Below are positions 25,265 to 33,991 of a stretch of 64,000 bases of DNA, piece after piece (within the stretch, counting starts at the first letter, position 1; every line of letters starts with the position of its first letter). The translations under genes and the position numbers were made by a program. The notes under the pieces are model-generated. The model worked only from the letters and a program-made list of their open reading frames with translations. It made no database searches and was not told the DNA's origin. Source of the stretch: Natronosalvus rutilus (GTDB lineage: Archaea; Halobacteriota; Halobacteria; Halobacteriales; Natrialbaceae). The DNA is taken from NCBI RefSeq assembly GCF_024204665.1, contig NZ_CP100356.1, positions 1 through 64,000 on the forward strand, given 5' to 3'.

Positions 25265-26245
25265 ATGGCCACATCAGAAACACAAATAGACAAAAATATT
25301 TCTAGTTCCAACACCTCTGGAGAGAGCGAGGTCGAAACACGGGTCGGACTAAAGTATACGCTGGCACAGGTCAAGCGAGACCCGACCGCAAGAATCGGGA
25401 TGTACATAATCTCGTTTCTCACGGCGGTGGCAGTTCTCGTTTCGATAGATTACTACGCCTTAGATTACGCCGTTGCGGAGCGGATTCTCTATCATCCTGA
25501 ACAGGATCCACTCATGGCGGATCGGCTCTTACCGCCCGTCGGCATGGAGAACCAGTACGGATCCGGCAGCCTCGCTCATCCACTCGGGACAGATCATCGT
25601 GGTCGTGATGTCCTGAGTCGTCTCATCTACGGTACGCGGATTGCCATCACCGTTGGTTTCATGGCGACCGTTATCGGGCTCGTCGGTGGCTCGATTATCG
25701 GTGCGGTCTCAGGCTACTACGGTGGCTGGATCGACGACGTGCTCCAGCGCATCACCGAGACCATCTACGCGATTCCGTTTCTTATCCTCGTCATCGCGTT
25801 CATGTCCGCCTTCGGTCGGAATCTGACGTTCGCGATGATTGGCGTGGGCATCACTTCGATCCCAGTGTTTAACCGGTTGATTCGCTCACGGGTGGTAAGC
25901 GTCCGTGAAGAGGAGTACATCGAGGCCGCCAAGGCCGCGGGGGTAAAAGACCACAACATCATTCTCCGCCACATCATCCCGAACAGTTTCGCCCCGGTGC
26001 TGGTTCAGGCCACCCTCCAGATCGGATTCAGCATCCTGATTATCGCAGGGCTGTCGTTTCTCGGATTTGGTGTCCAGCCACCCACACCCTCGTGGGGCCA
26101 GATGCTCGCAGAGTCACGGCAGTACATGCTGCCAGCGCCGATGTTCAGTATCTGGCCTGGCCTGGCCATCTTGATTACCGTTGTTGGCTTCAATATCTTC
26201 GGAGACGGGCTCCAGGACGCACTTGACCCACGGATTCAGAACTAA
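25265..26245 (+). CDS. dppC: ABC transporter permease DppC-like (system 1)
   Basis: 326-residue partner permease. A 35-residue polar, Ser/Thr-rich N-terminus precedes the first membrane helix (MYIISFLTAVAVLVSI). The hallmark HPLGTDHRGRDVLSRLIYG, conserved in DppC/OppC, follows near residue 105. The coupling loop is EAAKAAGVKDHNIILRHIIP. The C-terminus, FNIFGDGLQDALDPR, is typical. dppD starts one base after the stop, so these genes are translationally linked. The substrate would be short peptides or similar amides; binding specificity resides in the lipoprotein. Confidence 0.95.
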   Translation: MATSETQIDKNISSSNTSGESEVETRVGLKYTLAQVKRDPTARIGMYIISFLTAVAVLVSIDYYALDYAVAERILYHPEQDPLMADRLLPPVGMENQYGSGSLAHPLGTDHRGRDVLSRLIYGTRIAITVGFMATVIGLVGGSIIGAVSGYYGGWIDDVLQRITETIYAIPFLILVIAFMSAFGRNLTFAMIGVGITSIPVFNRLIRSRVVSVREEEYIEAAKAAGVKDHNIILRHIIPNSFAPVLVQATLQIGFSILIIAGLSFLGFGVQPPTPSWGQMLAESRQYMLPAPMFSIWPGLAILITVVGFNIFGDGLQDALDPRIQN

Positions 26246-26246
26246 C

Positions 26247-27395
26247 ATGACCCGGAATACACCACTGCTGAGCGTCGAGAACCTGCAGACGCAGTTCTTC
26301 ACGGAAGACGGCGTCGTTCGCGCTGTCGACGGCATCTCCTTCACCGTCGAGGAAGGCGAAATCGTCGGACTCGTCGGCGAATCAGGTGCCGGTAAGAGCG
26401 TTGCAATCTCCAGCCTGCTCCGACTGGTCGATAATCCCGGCCAGATTGTCGGCGGTCACGTCGAGTTCAAGGGTGAAAACCTGATTGACTTCGAGGAAGG
26501 CCCTGATGGCAATCTCCGGCAGAGCGACGAGATGATGAGCAACGATGAGATGCGCAAGCGGATACGAGGGAACGAGATTGCGATTATCTTCCAGGATCCC
26601 ATGGAGAGTCTCAATCCGGTGTACACCGTCGGCGAGCAGCTCAGTGAGTTCATCCGACTGAACCGCGACCTCTCGAAAAAGGAGACGAAAGCAGAGGCAA
26701 TCGATATCCTTCGGGAGGTTGGCATTCCCGACCCGGAGGGACGGTACAACGAGTACCCCCACCAGTTCTCGGGCGGGATGCGCCAACGCGTGCTCATCGC
26801 GATGGCTCTCGCCTGCCAACCCTCGCTCATCGTCGCCGACGAACCGACCACGGCGCTCGACGTAACCGTCGAGGGACAGATTCTCGACCTCGTAAATGAC
26901 CTGCAGGAAAAGTACAACACGAGCTTTATCTGGGTGACTCACGACCTCAGCGTCGTCGCAGAAATCTGTGACCGAGTGAACGTGATGTACCTCGGGAAAA
27001 TTGTCGAGAGCGCAGACGTCGACGACCTGTTCTACGACACACAGCATCCCTACACTGGGGCGCTACTGGACTCGATACCGCGCCCAGACAGAACCGTTGA
27101 GGAACTCAACCCTATCAAGGGTGTCATGCCCGAAGCAATCCATCCGCCGTCGGGTTGCCGGTTCCACCCTCGGTGTCCCGACGCCCGCGAGGTGTGCAGG
27201 GATGTCGACCCGGGCGACGGCATCGTCAGGGAGAAGGAGCCGCCACATCGCGTGGTTTGTTTCAAACACGAAAAGTACGATGTAGGATATGAGGAGAGTC
27301 AACCGCTGGACGTGAAGGTCGGGAGCGGGTTCGACGCCGGACTGGATAGAGATAGGGCCGAACCCGAATCAAGAGGTGACGCAAATGGTAACTGA
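26247..27395 (+). CDS. dppD: ABC transporter ATP-binding protein DppD-like (system 1)
   Basis: 382 residues. Walker A is GESGAGKS, the signature is FSGGMRQR, Walker B is [12 protein letters not shown], and the switch His is in WVTHDLSVV. The C-terminal oligopeptide-transporter region has the usual Cys pattern [14 protein letters not shown] with the last Cys in RVVCFKH. ATG 26247 follows the dppC stop by one base and is preferred to upstream codons inside dppC. About 40 extra polar residues trail the Cys motif. Its 3' end overlaps dppF by 11 bases. Confidence 0.95.
   Translation: MTRNTPLLSVENLQTQFFTEDGVVRAVDGISFTVEEGEIVGLVGESGAGKSVAISSLLRLVDNPGQIVGGHVEFKGENLIDFEEGPDGNLRQSDEMMSNDEMRKRIRGNEIAIIFQDPMESLNPVYTVGEQLSEFIRLNRDLSKKETKAEAIDILREVGIPDPEGRYNEYPHQFSGGMRQRVLIAMALACQPSLIVADEPTTALDVTVEGQILDLVNDLQEKYNTSFIWVTHDLSVVAEICDRVNVMYLGKIVESADVDDLFYDTQHPYTGALLDSIPRPDRTVEELNPIKGVMPEAIHPPSGCRFHPRCPDAREVCRDVDPGDGIVREKEPPHRVVCFKHEKYDVGYEESQPLDVKVGSGFDAGLDRDRAEPESRGDANGN
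27372..27379 (+). promoter_or_regulatory. Ribosome binding site inside dppD for dppF
   Basis: AGAGGTGA five bases before ATG 27385 selects that codon over GTG 27376 as the start of dppF. Confidence 0.55.
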
Positions 27396-28752
27396 GACGG
27401 ACATGACAACTTATCAGAATAGCCAACCCGACGAGATAGCGTACGGCGAACCGCTGATGGAAGTAGCGAACCTGACCAAACACTTTACCCAGTCGGACGG
27501 TGTGCTCGGGAGTTTTGAGTTGAACACCGATGGCTACGTGCCACCGGTGAGACGTAACCCCCGAAAGGTCGAAGCGGTTGACGACGTCTCCTTTGAGATT
27601 CTGAAGGGGGAAACGCTGGGCCTGGTCGGCGAGTCGGGCTGTGGCAAGTCGACGCTTGCGCGTACGATTCTTCGACTTATCGAGCCGACAGACGGCTCTA
27701 TCCGGTTCAAGGGGACAGACCTCGCAGATATGTCGAGCGGGACGCTCCGGAAGAAGCGCCAGGAGATACAAATTATCTTCCAGGATCCGCAGTCGTCACT
27801 GAACCCACGGATGAAAATCGGCCGTATTGTCGAAGAGCCGATGAAAGCACACGGCCTGTACGACAGCGAGGGCCGAGAAGAGCGCGCCAAAGAGCTACTG
27901 AAGAAGGTCGGACTCGACCCACAACACTATAATCGGTATCCGCACGCGTTCTCCGGCGGGCAGCGCCAGCGCGTCAATCTTGCCCGTGCGCTGTCGGTCA
28001 ACCCGGATCTCATTGTCTGCGATGAGCCAGTAAGCGCACTCGACGTCTCGATTCAGGCTCAAGTCCTCAACACGCTCCAAGAACTCCAAGACGAGTTCGG
28101 CCTCACGTACCTGTTTATCACGCACGACCTCTCAGTTATCCGCCACATTAGTGATAGGGTCGCGGTGATGTATCTCGGGAAACTCGTCGAAATCGCCGAC
28201 AAGGCGGAACTGTTCGAGAACCCACAACACCCCTACACAAAGGCGCTACTCGACTCTATTCCGATTCCGGACCCCAGAAACAGCGGGACACGTGGGGTTC
28301 TTCCCGGTGACGTGCCGAGTCCGCTGAATCCACCGAGCGGATGTCGGTTCAGGACGCGTTGTCTACGGCTGATGAAGCCGGACCGATACGCCAACGGTGA
28401 TGAAACCATTGAGTATGGGATGACGAAGAACGAGTGGGAGCAAATCCGAGCATTCATCCGCTCAATCTCATATCGGAGTCTCGAACAGTATGACCGCGAT
28501 TTCCTCGGAGATCAGTTCTTCGAGGACGGGGTTCCGGATGGGACTGCCGGGCAATTCGTCTCCGAGGCACTCTCGCTGGCCGACGACGAGAGGCTAGACG
28601 AGGCCGAAGCATTGCTGGAAGAGAGGTTCATCAACCAGAGCATCTGTGCACGTGAAGACCCGTACTACGAGGTCAAGACGGAGTACGGGACTTCGACCCA
28701 CATCGCTGCTTGCCATCTTCACAACAAAAACGTCGCCCAAGAGACCGACTAA
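27385..28752 (+). CDS. dppF: ABC transporter ATP-binding protein DppF-like with C-terminal insertion (system 1)
   Basis: 455 residues, longer than the usual 320-350. Walker A is GESGCGKST, the signature is FSGGQRQR, Walker B is [12 protein letters not shown], and the switch His is in FITHDLS. Two insertions are visible: about 25 residues in the first strand pair ([20 protein letters not shown]), and nearly 100 residues separating the first Cys pair of the C-terminal motif (GCRFRTRC) from the later Cys residues (SICARED, AACHLH). The insert is acidic and helical ([20 protein letters not shown]). The second DppF at 38414 has an insert at the same place, so it is a lineage trait, perhaps regulatory. 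It converges on the gene at 28766. Confidence 0.94.
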   Translation: MVTETDMTTYQNSQPDEIAYGEPLMEVANLTKHFTQSDGVLGSFELNTDGYVPPVRRNPRKVEAVDDVSFEILKGETLGLVGESGCGKSTLARTILRLIEPTDGSIRFKGTDLADMSSGTLRKKRQEIQIIFQDPQSSLNPRMKIGRIVEEPMKAHGLYDSEGREERAKELLKKVGLDPQHYNRYPHAFSGGQRQRVNLARALSVNPDLIVCDEPVSALDVSIQAQVLNTLQELQDEFGLTYLFITHDLSVIRHISDRVAVMYLGKLVEIADKAELFENPQHPYTKALLDSIPIPDPRNSGTRGVLPGDVPSPLNPPSGCRFRTRCLRLMKPDRYANGDETIEYGMTKNEWEQIRAFIRSISYRSLEQYDRDFLGDQFFEDGVPDGTAGQFVSEALSLADDERLDEAEALLEERFINQSICAREDPYYEVKTEYGTSTHIAACHLHNKNVAQETD

Positions 28753-28765
28753 CGTCCCGGATGGG

Positions 28766-29248
28766 CTATACGATTTCTACGACGACCGAATCCTGCGGTC
28801 GGTTCTTGGCCGTAATGAAACCAGTTATCGTGTGCTGACCGGGGTCGGGAAGTTCCCATCTGTCAGGTTCGCCGAACCGTTTGAACCGACCGTCCCAGAC
28901 GATGTGGTAAGTCTTTCGCTCGCCGCCCCTGAAGTCGAATCGACCAGACTGGCCGTCATCGTACCGGGGTTCGTCGCTGGCTTCAAGTTCTCCGTCAACT
29001 GTCCAGCCCCACAGCCTGAGCATCTCCGTATACACCGTGACTGGAATCGGAAGCCTGTTCTTGAATTCAAGCGTGATTACGATCGGTTCACCTTGTTCGT
29101 ACCGTTCGGCGTCAGTACTCACGGAGACCCGTATCGAGCGACGGACGACAGACCGTGGCAGTAGCTTGTTCAGTATCTCGGTCGTGTAGTTCCGAGTCTG
29201 GTCGAACCCGAATCGGTCACCCTCCAGTTGGGTCTGCCGACGTGACAT
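28766..29248 (-). CDS. Ig-like beta-sandwich protein of unknown function
   Basis: 160 residues, no recognised enzyme motif. After about 38 residues the sequence alternates in strands: RVSVSTDAERYEQGEPIVI, TLEFKNRLPIPVTVYTEML, GGERKTYHIVWDGRF, and GQHTITGFITAK. This pattern resembles BsuPI-type (intracellular proteinase inhibitor) or similar Ig-like domains. No signal peptide or membrane helix is present, so it is probably cytoplasmic. It lies between the ABC transporter and its likely lipoprotein, 148 bp downstream of the latter on the same strand. An inhibitor role toward neighbouring peptidases would be attractive but is only a guess. Confidence 0.7.
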   Translation of the reverse strand: MSRRQTQLEGDRFGFDQTRNYTTEILNKLLPRSVVRRSIRVSVSTDAERYEQGEPIVITLEFKNRLPIPVTVYTEMLRLWGWTVDGELEASDEPRYDDGQSGRFDFRGGERKTYHIVWDGRFKRFGEPDRWELPDPGQHTITGFITAKNRPQDSVVVEIV

Positions 29249-29395
29249 GGTATCGTTCGTAGAAGGACTAAGTAGGCGCCATAATTAAACTGACGGTCGG
29301 CCCCAGCCGAACGAAGATGTGAAGCCTCGGCGAGGACGTGGCCACGGTGCGTCAGAATGGTTCCCACGAGTAAGAGATCGTGGAGGTGAGTTCGA

Positions 29396-31048
29396 TTATC
29401 TGTCGACCGAGGTGTTGCTCACAGGCGAATGGAGTCGCGGATTATAGTGGCTCGATGCGTGAATGTTGAAGTCCTGAACCACGTTGTGGACACCCCAGCT
29501 GTTGTCGAGGGTGTACGCCGGAAGATGGACACGATCCTCGAGAATCGTCTCGATAACGAACTCGTAATGTTCCTTGCGCTCCTCACGGTCAGTGATTTCC
29601 CCGGCAGTGGTGAGTCGCTCGTCCATCTCGTCGTTGAAGTAGAACAGGCCGGAGTTCGTTCCCTGCGTGTCCTGCGAGAACTCCCAGGGAAGGATGTTCT
29701 CCGGATCTGGACCGCCACCAGTACCGAGCGCATACATATGGTAGTCGTCGGGGTCACCAGTGGTGAACGTATCGAGGTACGTTCCCCATTCGAGACGCTG
29801 AACCTGGGTGTTGAACCCGAGTTCCTCGAGGCCGTTTGTCACCGAGACACCAATCTGTTCACGCATTTCGTCTGGGGGAACGATGACCAGGGGCTCCCAG
29901 TCATCCGGTGTGACGCCCGCCTCGTCAAGTAATTCCTGTGCCATGTCGAGATCAGGGTCCTGGTGCTGGATATCGGCCCACTCGTCCTCCGGAAAGCCCC
30001 ACTCCTCGATGATAGGTCGGTTGAGCGGTGCGTACGCACGCTGTCCAGCAGGTTTGACGAAGTTTTCGACTGCCTGATCCATTGAGAAGCAGTAGTCGAC
30101 TGCTTCGCGAACGAGTGGATCCGCAGTCGGCCCTTCGTTGCAGTTGAACCCGATGTAGTAGTAGCCGAGCGCCTCCGTAGACATGACGGACGCGTCGTCC
30201 ATATCTTCGACCTGAGGGAACAGATCCGGGGGAATGCCCTGAATGACGTCTGTAGAACCCGTCTCCAGGGACGTGACACGTGTCGTGGATTCATCGATGG
30301 GTTCGAACTCGACCTCTGCAAGGTTCGGGAGTTCGTCGCCCCAGTAATCGTCCCAGCGTTCAATGCGAACGAAGTCCCCCTCTGACCAGTCCTCGAACTG
30401 GAACGGACCAGAACCGACCGGGTTCGTAATGAACCCATCCGGATCATCTTCACGGACGCCTTCAGGAACGATGTAAGTCATCAACGCATTGATCGGGAAG
30501 ACCGGGTCGGGTTCCTCGAGGTGAATCTCGAGCGTGTTGCCGTCGACCTCGAACTCCTCGATACTGTTGAAGTACGGTGCGTTCGGAGTTTCCTCTTCAA
30601 CAGGGGCTGTCATCGAGTAGATGACGTCGTCCACAGTGACTGGATCTCCGTTGTGAAACTCAGCATCGTCTCGAATCTCGACGATGTAGGTCGTGTCGTC
30701 GACAACTTCGAAATCGTCAGCTGCGAGTTCTGGGACGTACCCGAGCGCCTCGTCGTACCGGTACAGGGTTGAGTACATCTGGGCACAGACCTGGCTAGAC
30801 GGGATGTCGTTAAGAATGATTGGGTCAAACTCGATCGGTGAATTATCCAGCCCGACCTGGAGACGCCCATCATCGCCAGCACCTCCGTCGCCTCCGCCGT
30901 CAACAGTATCGTCACCACTGATACATCCAGCCATCATAGCAGTTCCTGCCGCAAGCCCAGACGCCATAACCGAACGTCTGCCGAGGACAGATGGTATCTT
31001 CCTGTCGCTGTCGCTACTACTGGGTCTAACCCCTGGCTTTCTTGCCAT
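29396..31048 (-). CDS. Tat-exported substrate-binding lipoprotein (SBP family 5), system 1
   Basis: 550 residues. The N-terminus carries a twin-Arg signal (LGRRSVMASGLAAGTAMMAG) ending in the lipobox AGC, then a Gly/Asp-rich linker, the haloarchaeal design for a membrane-anchored binding protein. The mature part is an extracellular solute-binding protein family 5 (oligopeptide/dipeptide/nickel class). Landmarks are YVPELAADDFEVVDDTTY, FHNGDPVTVDDVIYSM, VGSGPFQFEDW and GYYYIGFNC. The start at 31048 has a TTTATTTATT promoter box about 30 nt upstream. It almost certainly serves the permease set at 23965-28752, though it lies beyond it and on the other strand. Confidence 0.94.
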   Translation of the reverse strand: MARKPGVRPSSSDSDRKIPSVLGRRSVMASGLAAGTAMMAGCISGDDTVDGGGDGGAGDDGRLQVGLDNSPIEFDPIILNDIPSSQVCAQMYSTLYRYDEALGYVPELAADDFEVVDDTTYIVEIRDDAEFHNGDPVTVDDVIYSMTAPVEEETPNAPYFNSIEEFEVDGNTLEIHLEEPDPVFPINALMTYIVPEGVREDDPDGFITNPVGSGPFQFEDWSEGDFVRIERWDDYWGDELPNLAEVEFEPIDESTTRVTSLETGSTDVIQGIPPDLFPQVEDMDDASVMSTEALGYYYIGFNCNEGPTADPLVREAVDYCFSMDQAVENFVKPAGQRAYAPLNRPIIEEWGFPEDEWADIQHQDPDLDMAQELLDEAGVTPDDWEPLVIVPPDEMREQIGVSVTNGLEELGFNTQVQRLEWGTYLDTFTTGDPDDYHMYALGTGGGPDPENILPWEFSQDTQGTNSGLFYFNDEMDERLTTAGEITDREERKEHYEFVIETILEDRVHLPAYTLDNSWGVHNVVQDFNIHASSHYNPRLHSPVSNTSVDR

Positions 31049-31192
31049 GTCAACAATGCTCAGTTGTGAATAAATAAATGTATGGGTGGGTTTGTATTAC
31101 ACACGACTCAACCACTACAGTTCGCCTGCTGAATAGGAAATTCAGGATCTGTTGAAACCATCTTTTTGTCTTGCGATTTCGCATAGGGGGAT

Positions 31193-32187
31193 GATTTCCT
31201 GAAATTCGGCCGCCGTGCTCGTGGAACACGTCGATTATCTTCGCTCCATCTCGGCTAATTCGCCGGATAACGTCCTCACCTTCGTCTGGCGTCTGGACGT
31301 ACATGAAGGCCCCGTTCGGCCCTAGACAGGACCACCTTCGACGGCCCGCTCCAGCGAGGTTGTGAGTACGCTATCGGTCTCCCCGTCAGTTACATGCACC
31401 TCGGTCTGGTTGAGCGCCAGGTTCGCCCCCTCTTCGGGGAAGAAGGTATACGCCACGTCTCCATCGTCGTTGACGGCGAGTCTTGGACTCCAATCGTGGG
31501 TCATCGTGATCGTCTTAGTTGCGCCGGATTCGACATCAGTAGCCAAAATCTCGTGATAGAGCGTCCGATACGTGAGTCGTTTCGTGTAGTAGAGCGTTCA
31601 ATCCGAATCCCACCCCGGGCAGTCGTAATCAACATCTTCGCTCGTGATTCGAGCCACGTCGCCAGTCTTTATATCCACAACGTAAACGTGACTGCATTTT
31701 CCGTCCATGTAACCGCCTGCGGAGCGGTAGACGATCCGGTCAATGACACGTGGATCAGGTGACTCGTGTTCGCACTCGGTGTCAAGATTCTCTTCCCGCT
31801 CTGCTTCACTCACTTCCTGGACGAACGCGACTTTTGTCCCTTTAGCGTTCCAGACTATTGAGCGATCGTCTCCGACAACATCGGTCAACTACCGGCCCTC
31901 TCCGCCGCTCGTCGAGAGTACCCATACCTCACTGCTCCCGCTTCGATCGCTCACGAACCCGAGGGTTCACCGTCTGGACTCCACTCGGCTTCAGTTTCCA
32001 TGTCGCTTGCGATCGTGAACTGCTGTTGCGTATCCCCACCTGTTGGCGCGAAATAGACGGTCTGTTCGTACGTGTCGTCCGAAACCGGGTCACGTTTGAG
32101 GAAAGCAACAGACAACCCATCTGGCGAGAGTCGTGGACGATCCACTTGCGAGATATCGTAGTAATCCTCTGGAAGTACCTGCGGCAT
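31193..32187 (-). pseudogene. Truncated S9 peptidase propeller remnant
   Basis: Starts at 32187 with MPQVLPEDYYDISQ and LSPDGLSVAFLKRDPVS, clearly paralogous to the intact S9 gene at 33992 (PSDYCDISQ, LSPDGEQVAFVKRTPS). It continues in shifted frames: the segment WNAKGTKVAFVQEVSEAERE, with PRVIDRIVYRSAGGYMDGK, at about 31598-31888; VESGATKTITMTHDWSPRL at 31322-31546; and MYVQTPDEGEDVIRRISRDG at 31250-31304. Homology ends near 31193 within the beta-propeller, so the catalytic domain is missing. Frameshifts, internal stops and loss of the 3' half make it non-functional. The break lies just upstream of the binding-lipoprotein promoter. Confidence 0.85.
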
Positions 32188-32330
32188 ATTCGCCTCGAGA
32201 AACGGAGGTGAGTTGATTGTTATTACAATTTATACATGCGTTCAATGGTGTTAAACTATTGTAGTTGCGAGAGTGGTACGATACCACGCAGTGTCACATC
32301 ATTTATCACGATCCTAGTTCACTAACAAGT

Positions 32331-33824
32331 ATGTCCGGGACAGACGACCCGTACCAGCAGTTTGCTCACCGCATTCGGAACGCCAACGTACTCGACGACG
32401 TCTCACTCGTCCTGAACTGGGACCAGCAGGTCGTGATGCCCGAGGAGGGCAGTCACGCCAGATCGCTGCATTTCAGCGCACTTTCCGCGATGAGACACGA
32501 GTTGTTCACCGGCGAACAAACGCTCGAATTGCTAGAGACTATCGATGACAGCGCCCTTAACGACGAGCAGCATGTGATTCTCCGCGAGGCACGTCGCGAA
32601 ATAGACAGGAAGCGAAGCGTGCCGGGGCCGCTGGTCGAAGAAATAAGCGTGACGCAGACGCAGGCGTTCGAAGACTGGAAGATCGCACGTGCCGAGAAGT
32701 CGTTCGATCCGTTCGCGGAATCGCTCGGTGAGCTTGTCCAACTGCAGCGCGAACGAACGGACTACATCGACGCCTCAAAGACCACGTACGGCGTCCTGCT
32801 TGGAGATACGGAGCCCTATATGGAACCGGAGGATATCGACAGACTCCTGACGACGCTCAGAGACGGCGTGCTTGACCTACTTGAGGAATACGGCGATGAC
32901 CTCACCGAACCAGATCATCTCAACGTTTCTGGACCGTTCGAAGAGGACAAACAGCAGGAGCTCTGTGAGCGTGCGCTCACGATGCTAGGGTATAACTGGA
33001 GCCGTGGGCGACTCGACACCGCCCCGCATCCCTTCGACGGACTGAGCCAGTACGACGCCCGGATAACGACGCGGTTCGACGAAAGCGAGCCGTTTAGCGC
33101 GCTATTGAGCACAATTCACGAGTTCGGACACGCCGTCTACAACCTCGGATTGTCCGACGAGCATTACGGAACTGCCTTGGGTCGCGCACGAAGTCACTCA
33201 ATCCACGAGTCCCAGTCGCGCTTCTTCGAGAATCATGTCGGGCGTTCGCGAGCGTTCTGGGAGCGTTTCCTCCCGACTATGCGCGAAATCTTCCCGCAGT
33301 TTGAGTCGGTGTCGCTGGACGAGGTGCTCGCCCACGTCAACAGAATAAACAGGTCGAACCAAATTCGCGTTGAGGCTGACGAAGTGACCTACCACCTCCA
33401 CATCGCCCTGCGCCATGAGATTGAACAACAGCTTCTCGAAGGGGAGATTGCAGTCGAGGAGGTTCCCACGGTATGGAATGAGCGTGCGGTGGAGTACTTT
33501 GGTGAGCCGCCAGAGAGTGTTGTCGACGGCGTGCTCCAAGACGTCCACTGGAGCTCCAAGTTCGGTATGTTCCCAAATTACTCGCTAGGAAGTATGCTGG
33601 CCGCACAGGTAGCGAACGCCATCGATCGAGGGGTTGCCGACGTCGATACCCTGATCAGGGAAGATCGACTAGACGAGATTCACAACTGGCTCACGCAGCA
33701 CATCCACCAGCGAGGTCAGCGCGATACGACCGGCGAACTCATCGAACGTGCAACCGGTGAACCGCTTTCTGCAGAACCGCTCCTAGACCATCTCGAAGCG
33801 AATATCCGAGCACAAATAGAATAG
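32331..33824 (+). CDS. M32 metallocarboxypeptidase, copy 3
   Basis: 497 residues, the most divergent N-terminus of the four copies (VLNWDQQVVMPEEGSHARS instead of RWDSDVMMP). The zinc site is intact: IHEFGHAVYNLGL and SIHESQSRFFENHVGR. ATG 32331 is chosen because a CATTTATC box lies about 30 nt upstream and the upstream in-frame codons lack homology. It lies between the S9 remnant and the intact S9 peptidase. A cytoplasmic carboxypeptidase on imported or S9-generated peptides is the likely role. Confidence 0.92.
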   Translation: MSGTDDPYQQFAHRIRNANVLDDVSLVLNWDQQVVMPEEGSHARSLHFSALSAMRHELFTGEQTLELLETIDDSALNDEQHVILREARREIDRKRSVPGPLVEEISVTQTQAFEDWKIARAEKSFDPFAESLGELVQLQRERTDYIDASKTTYGVLLGDTEPYMEPEDIDRLLTTLRDGVLDLLEEYGDDLTEPDHLNVSGPFEEDKQQELCERALTMLGYNWSRGRLDTAPHPFDGLSQYDARITTRFDESEPFSALLSTIHEFGHAVYNLGLSDEHYGTALGRARSHSIHESQSRFFENHVGRSRAFWERFLPTMREIFPQFESVSLDEVLAHVNRINRSNQIRVEADEVTYHLHIALRHEIEQQLLEGEIAVEEVPTVWNERAVEYFGEPPESVVDGVLQDVHWSSKFGMFPNYSLGSMLAAQVANAIDRGVADVDTLIREDRLDEIHNWLTQHIHQRGQRDTTGELIERATGEPLSAEPLLDHLEANIRAQIE

Positions 33825-33991
33825 AGATCGCGCCCACGTTATCTCCTATTTCCTCGTGGCACAAGGAGGTTGCCACATGGCGTACGGTCACCGTCTGCGA
33901 ATTGCTGATTCGCAAAGCAGTTTCGTGAGAGTAGACGCCGTCGGTAGGCTACCAAAACAGTAATACTCTTTCCTTGAGAGTTGTCCACGTA

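Noticed and set aside
31049-31192. Insertion-sequence end next to the S9 remnant
   Set aside because: I saw no terminal inverted repeat, target duplication or transposase; the break is better described as a deletion.
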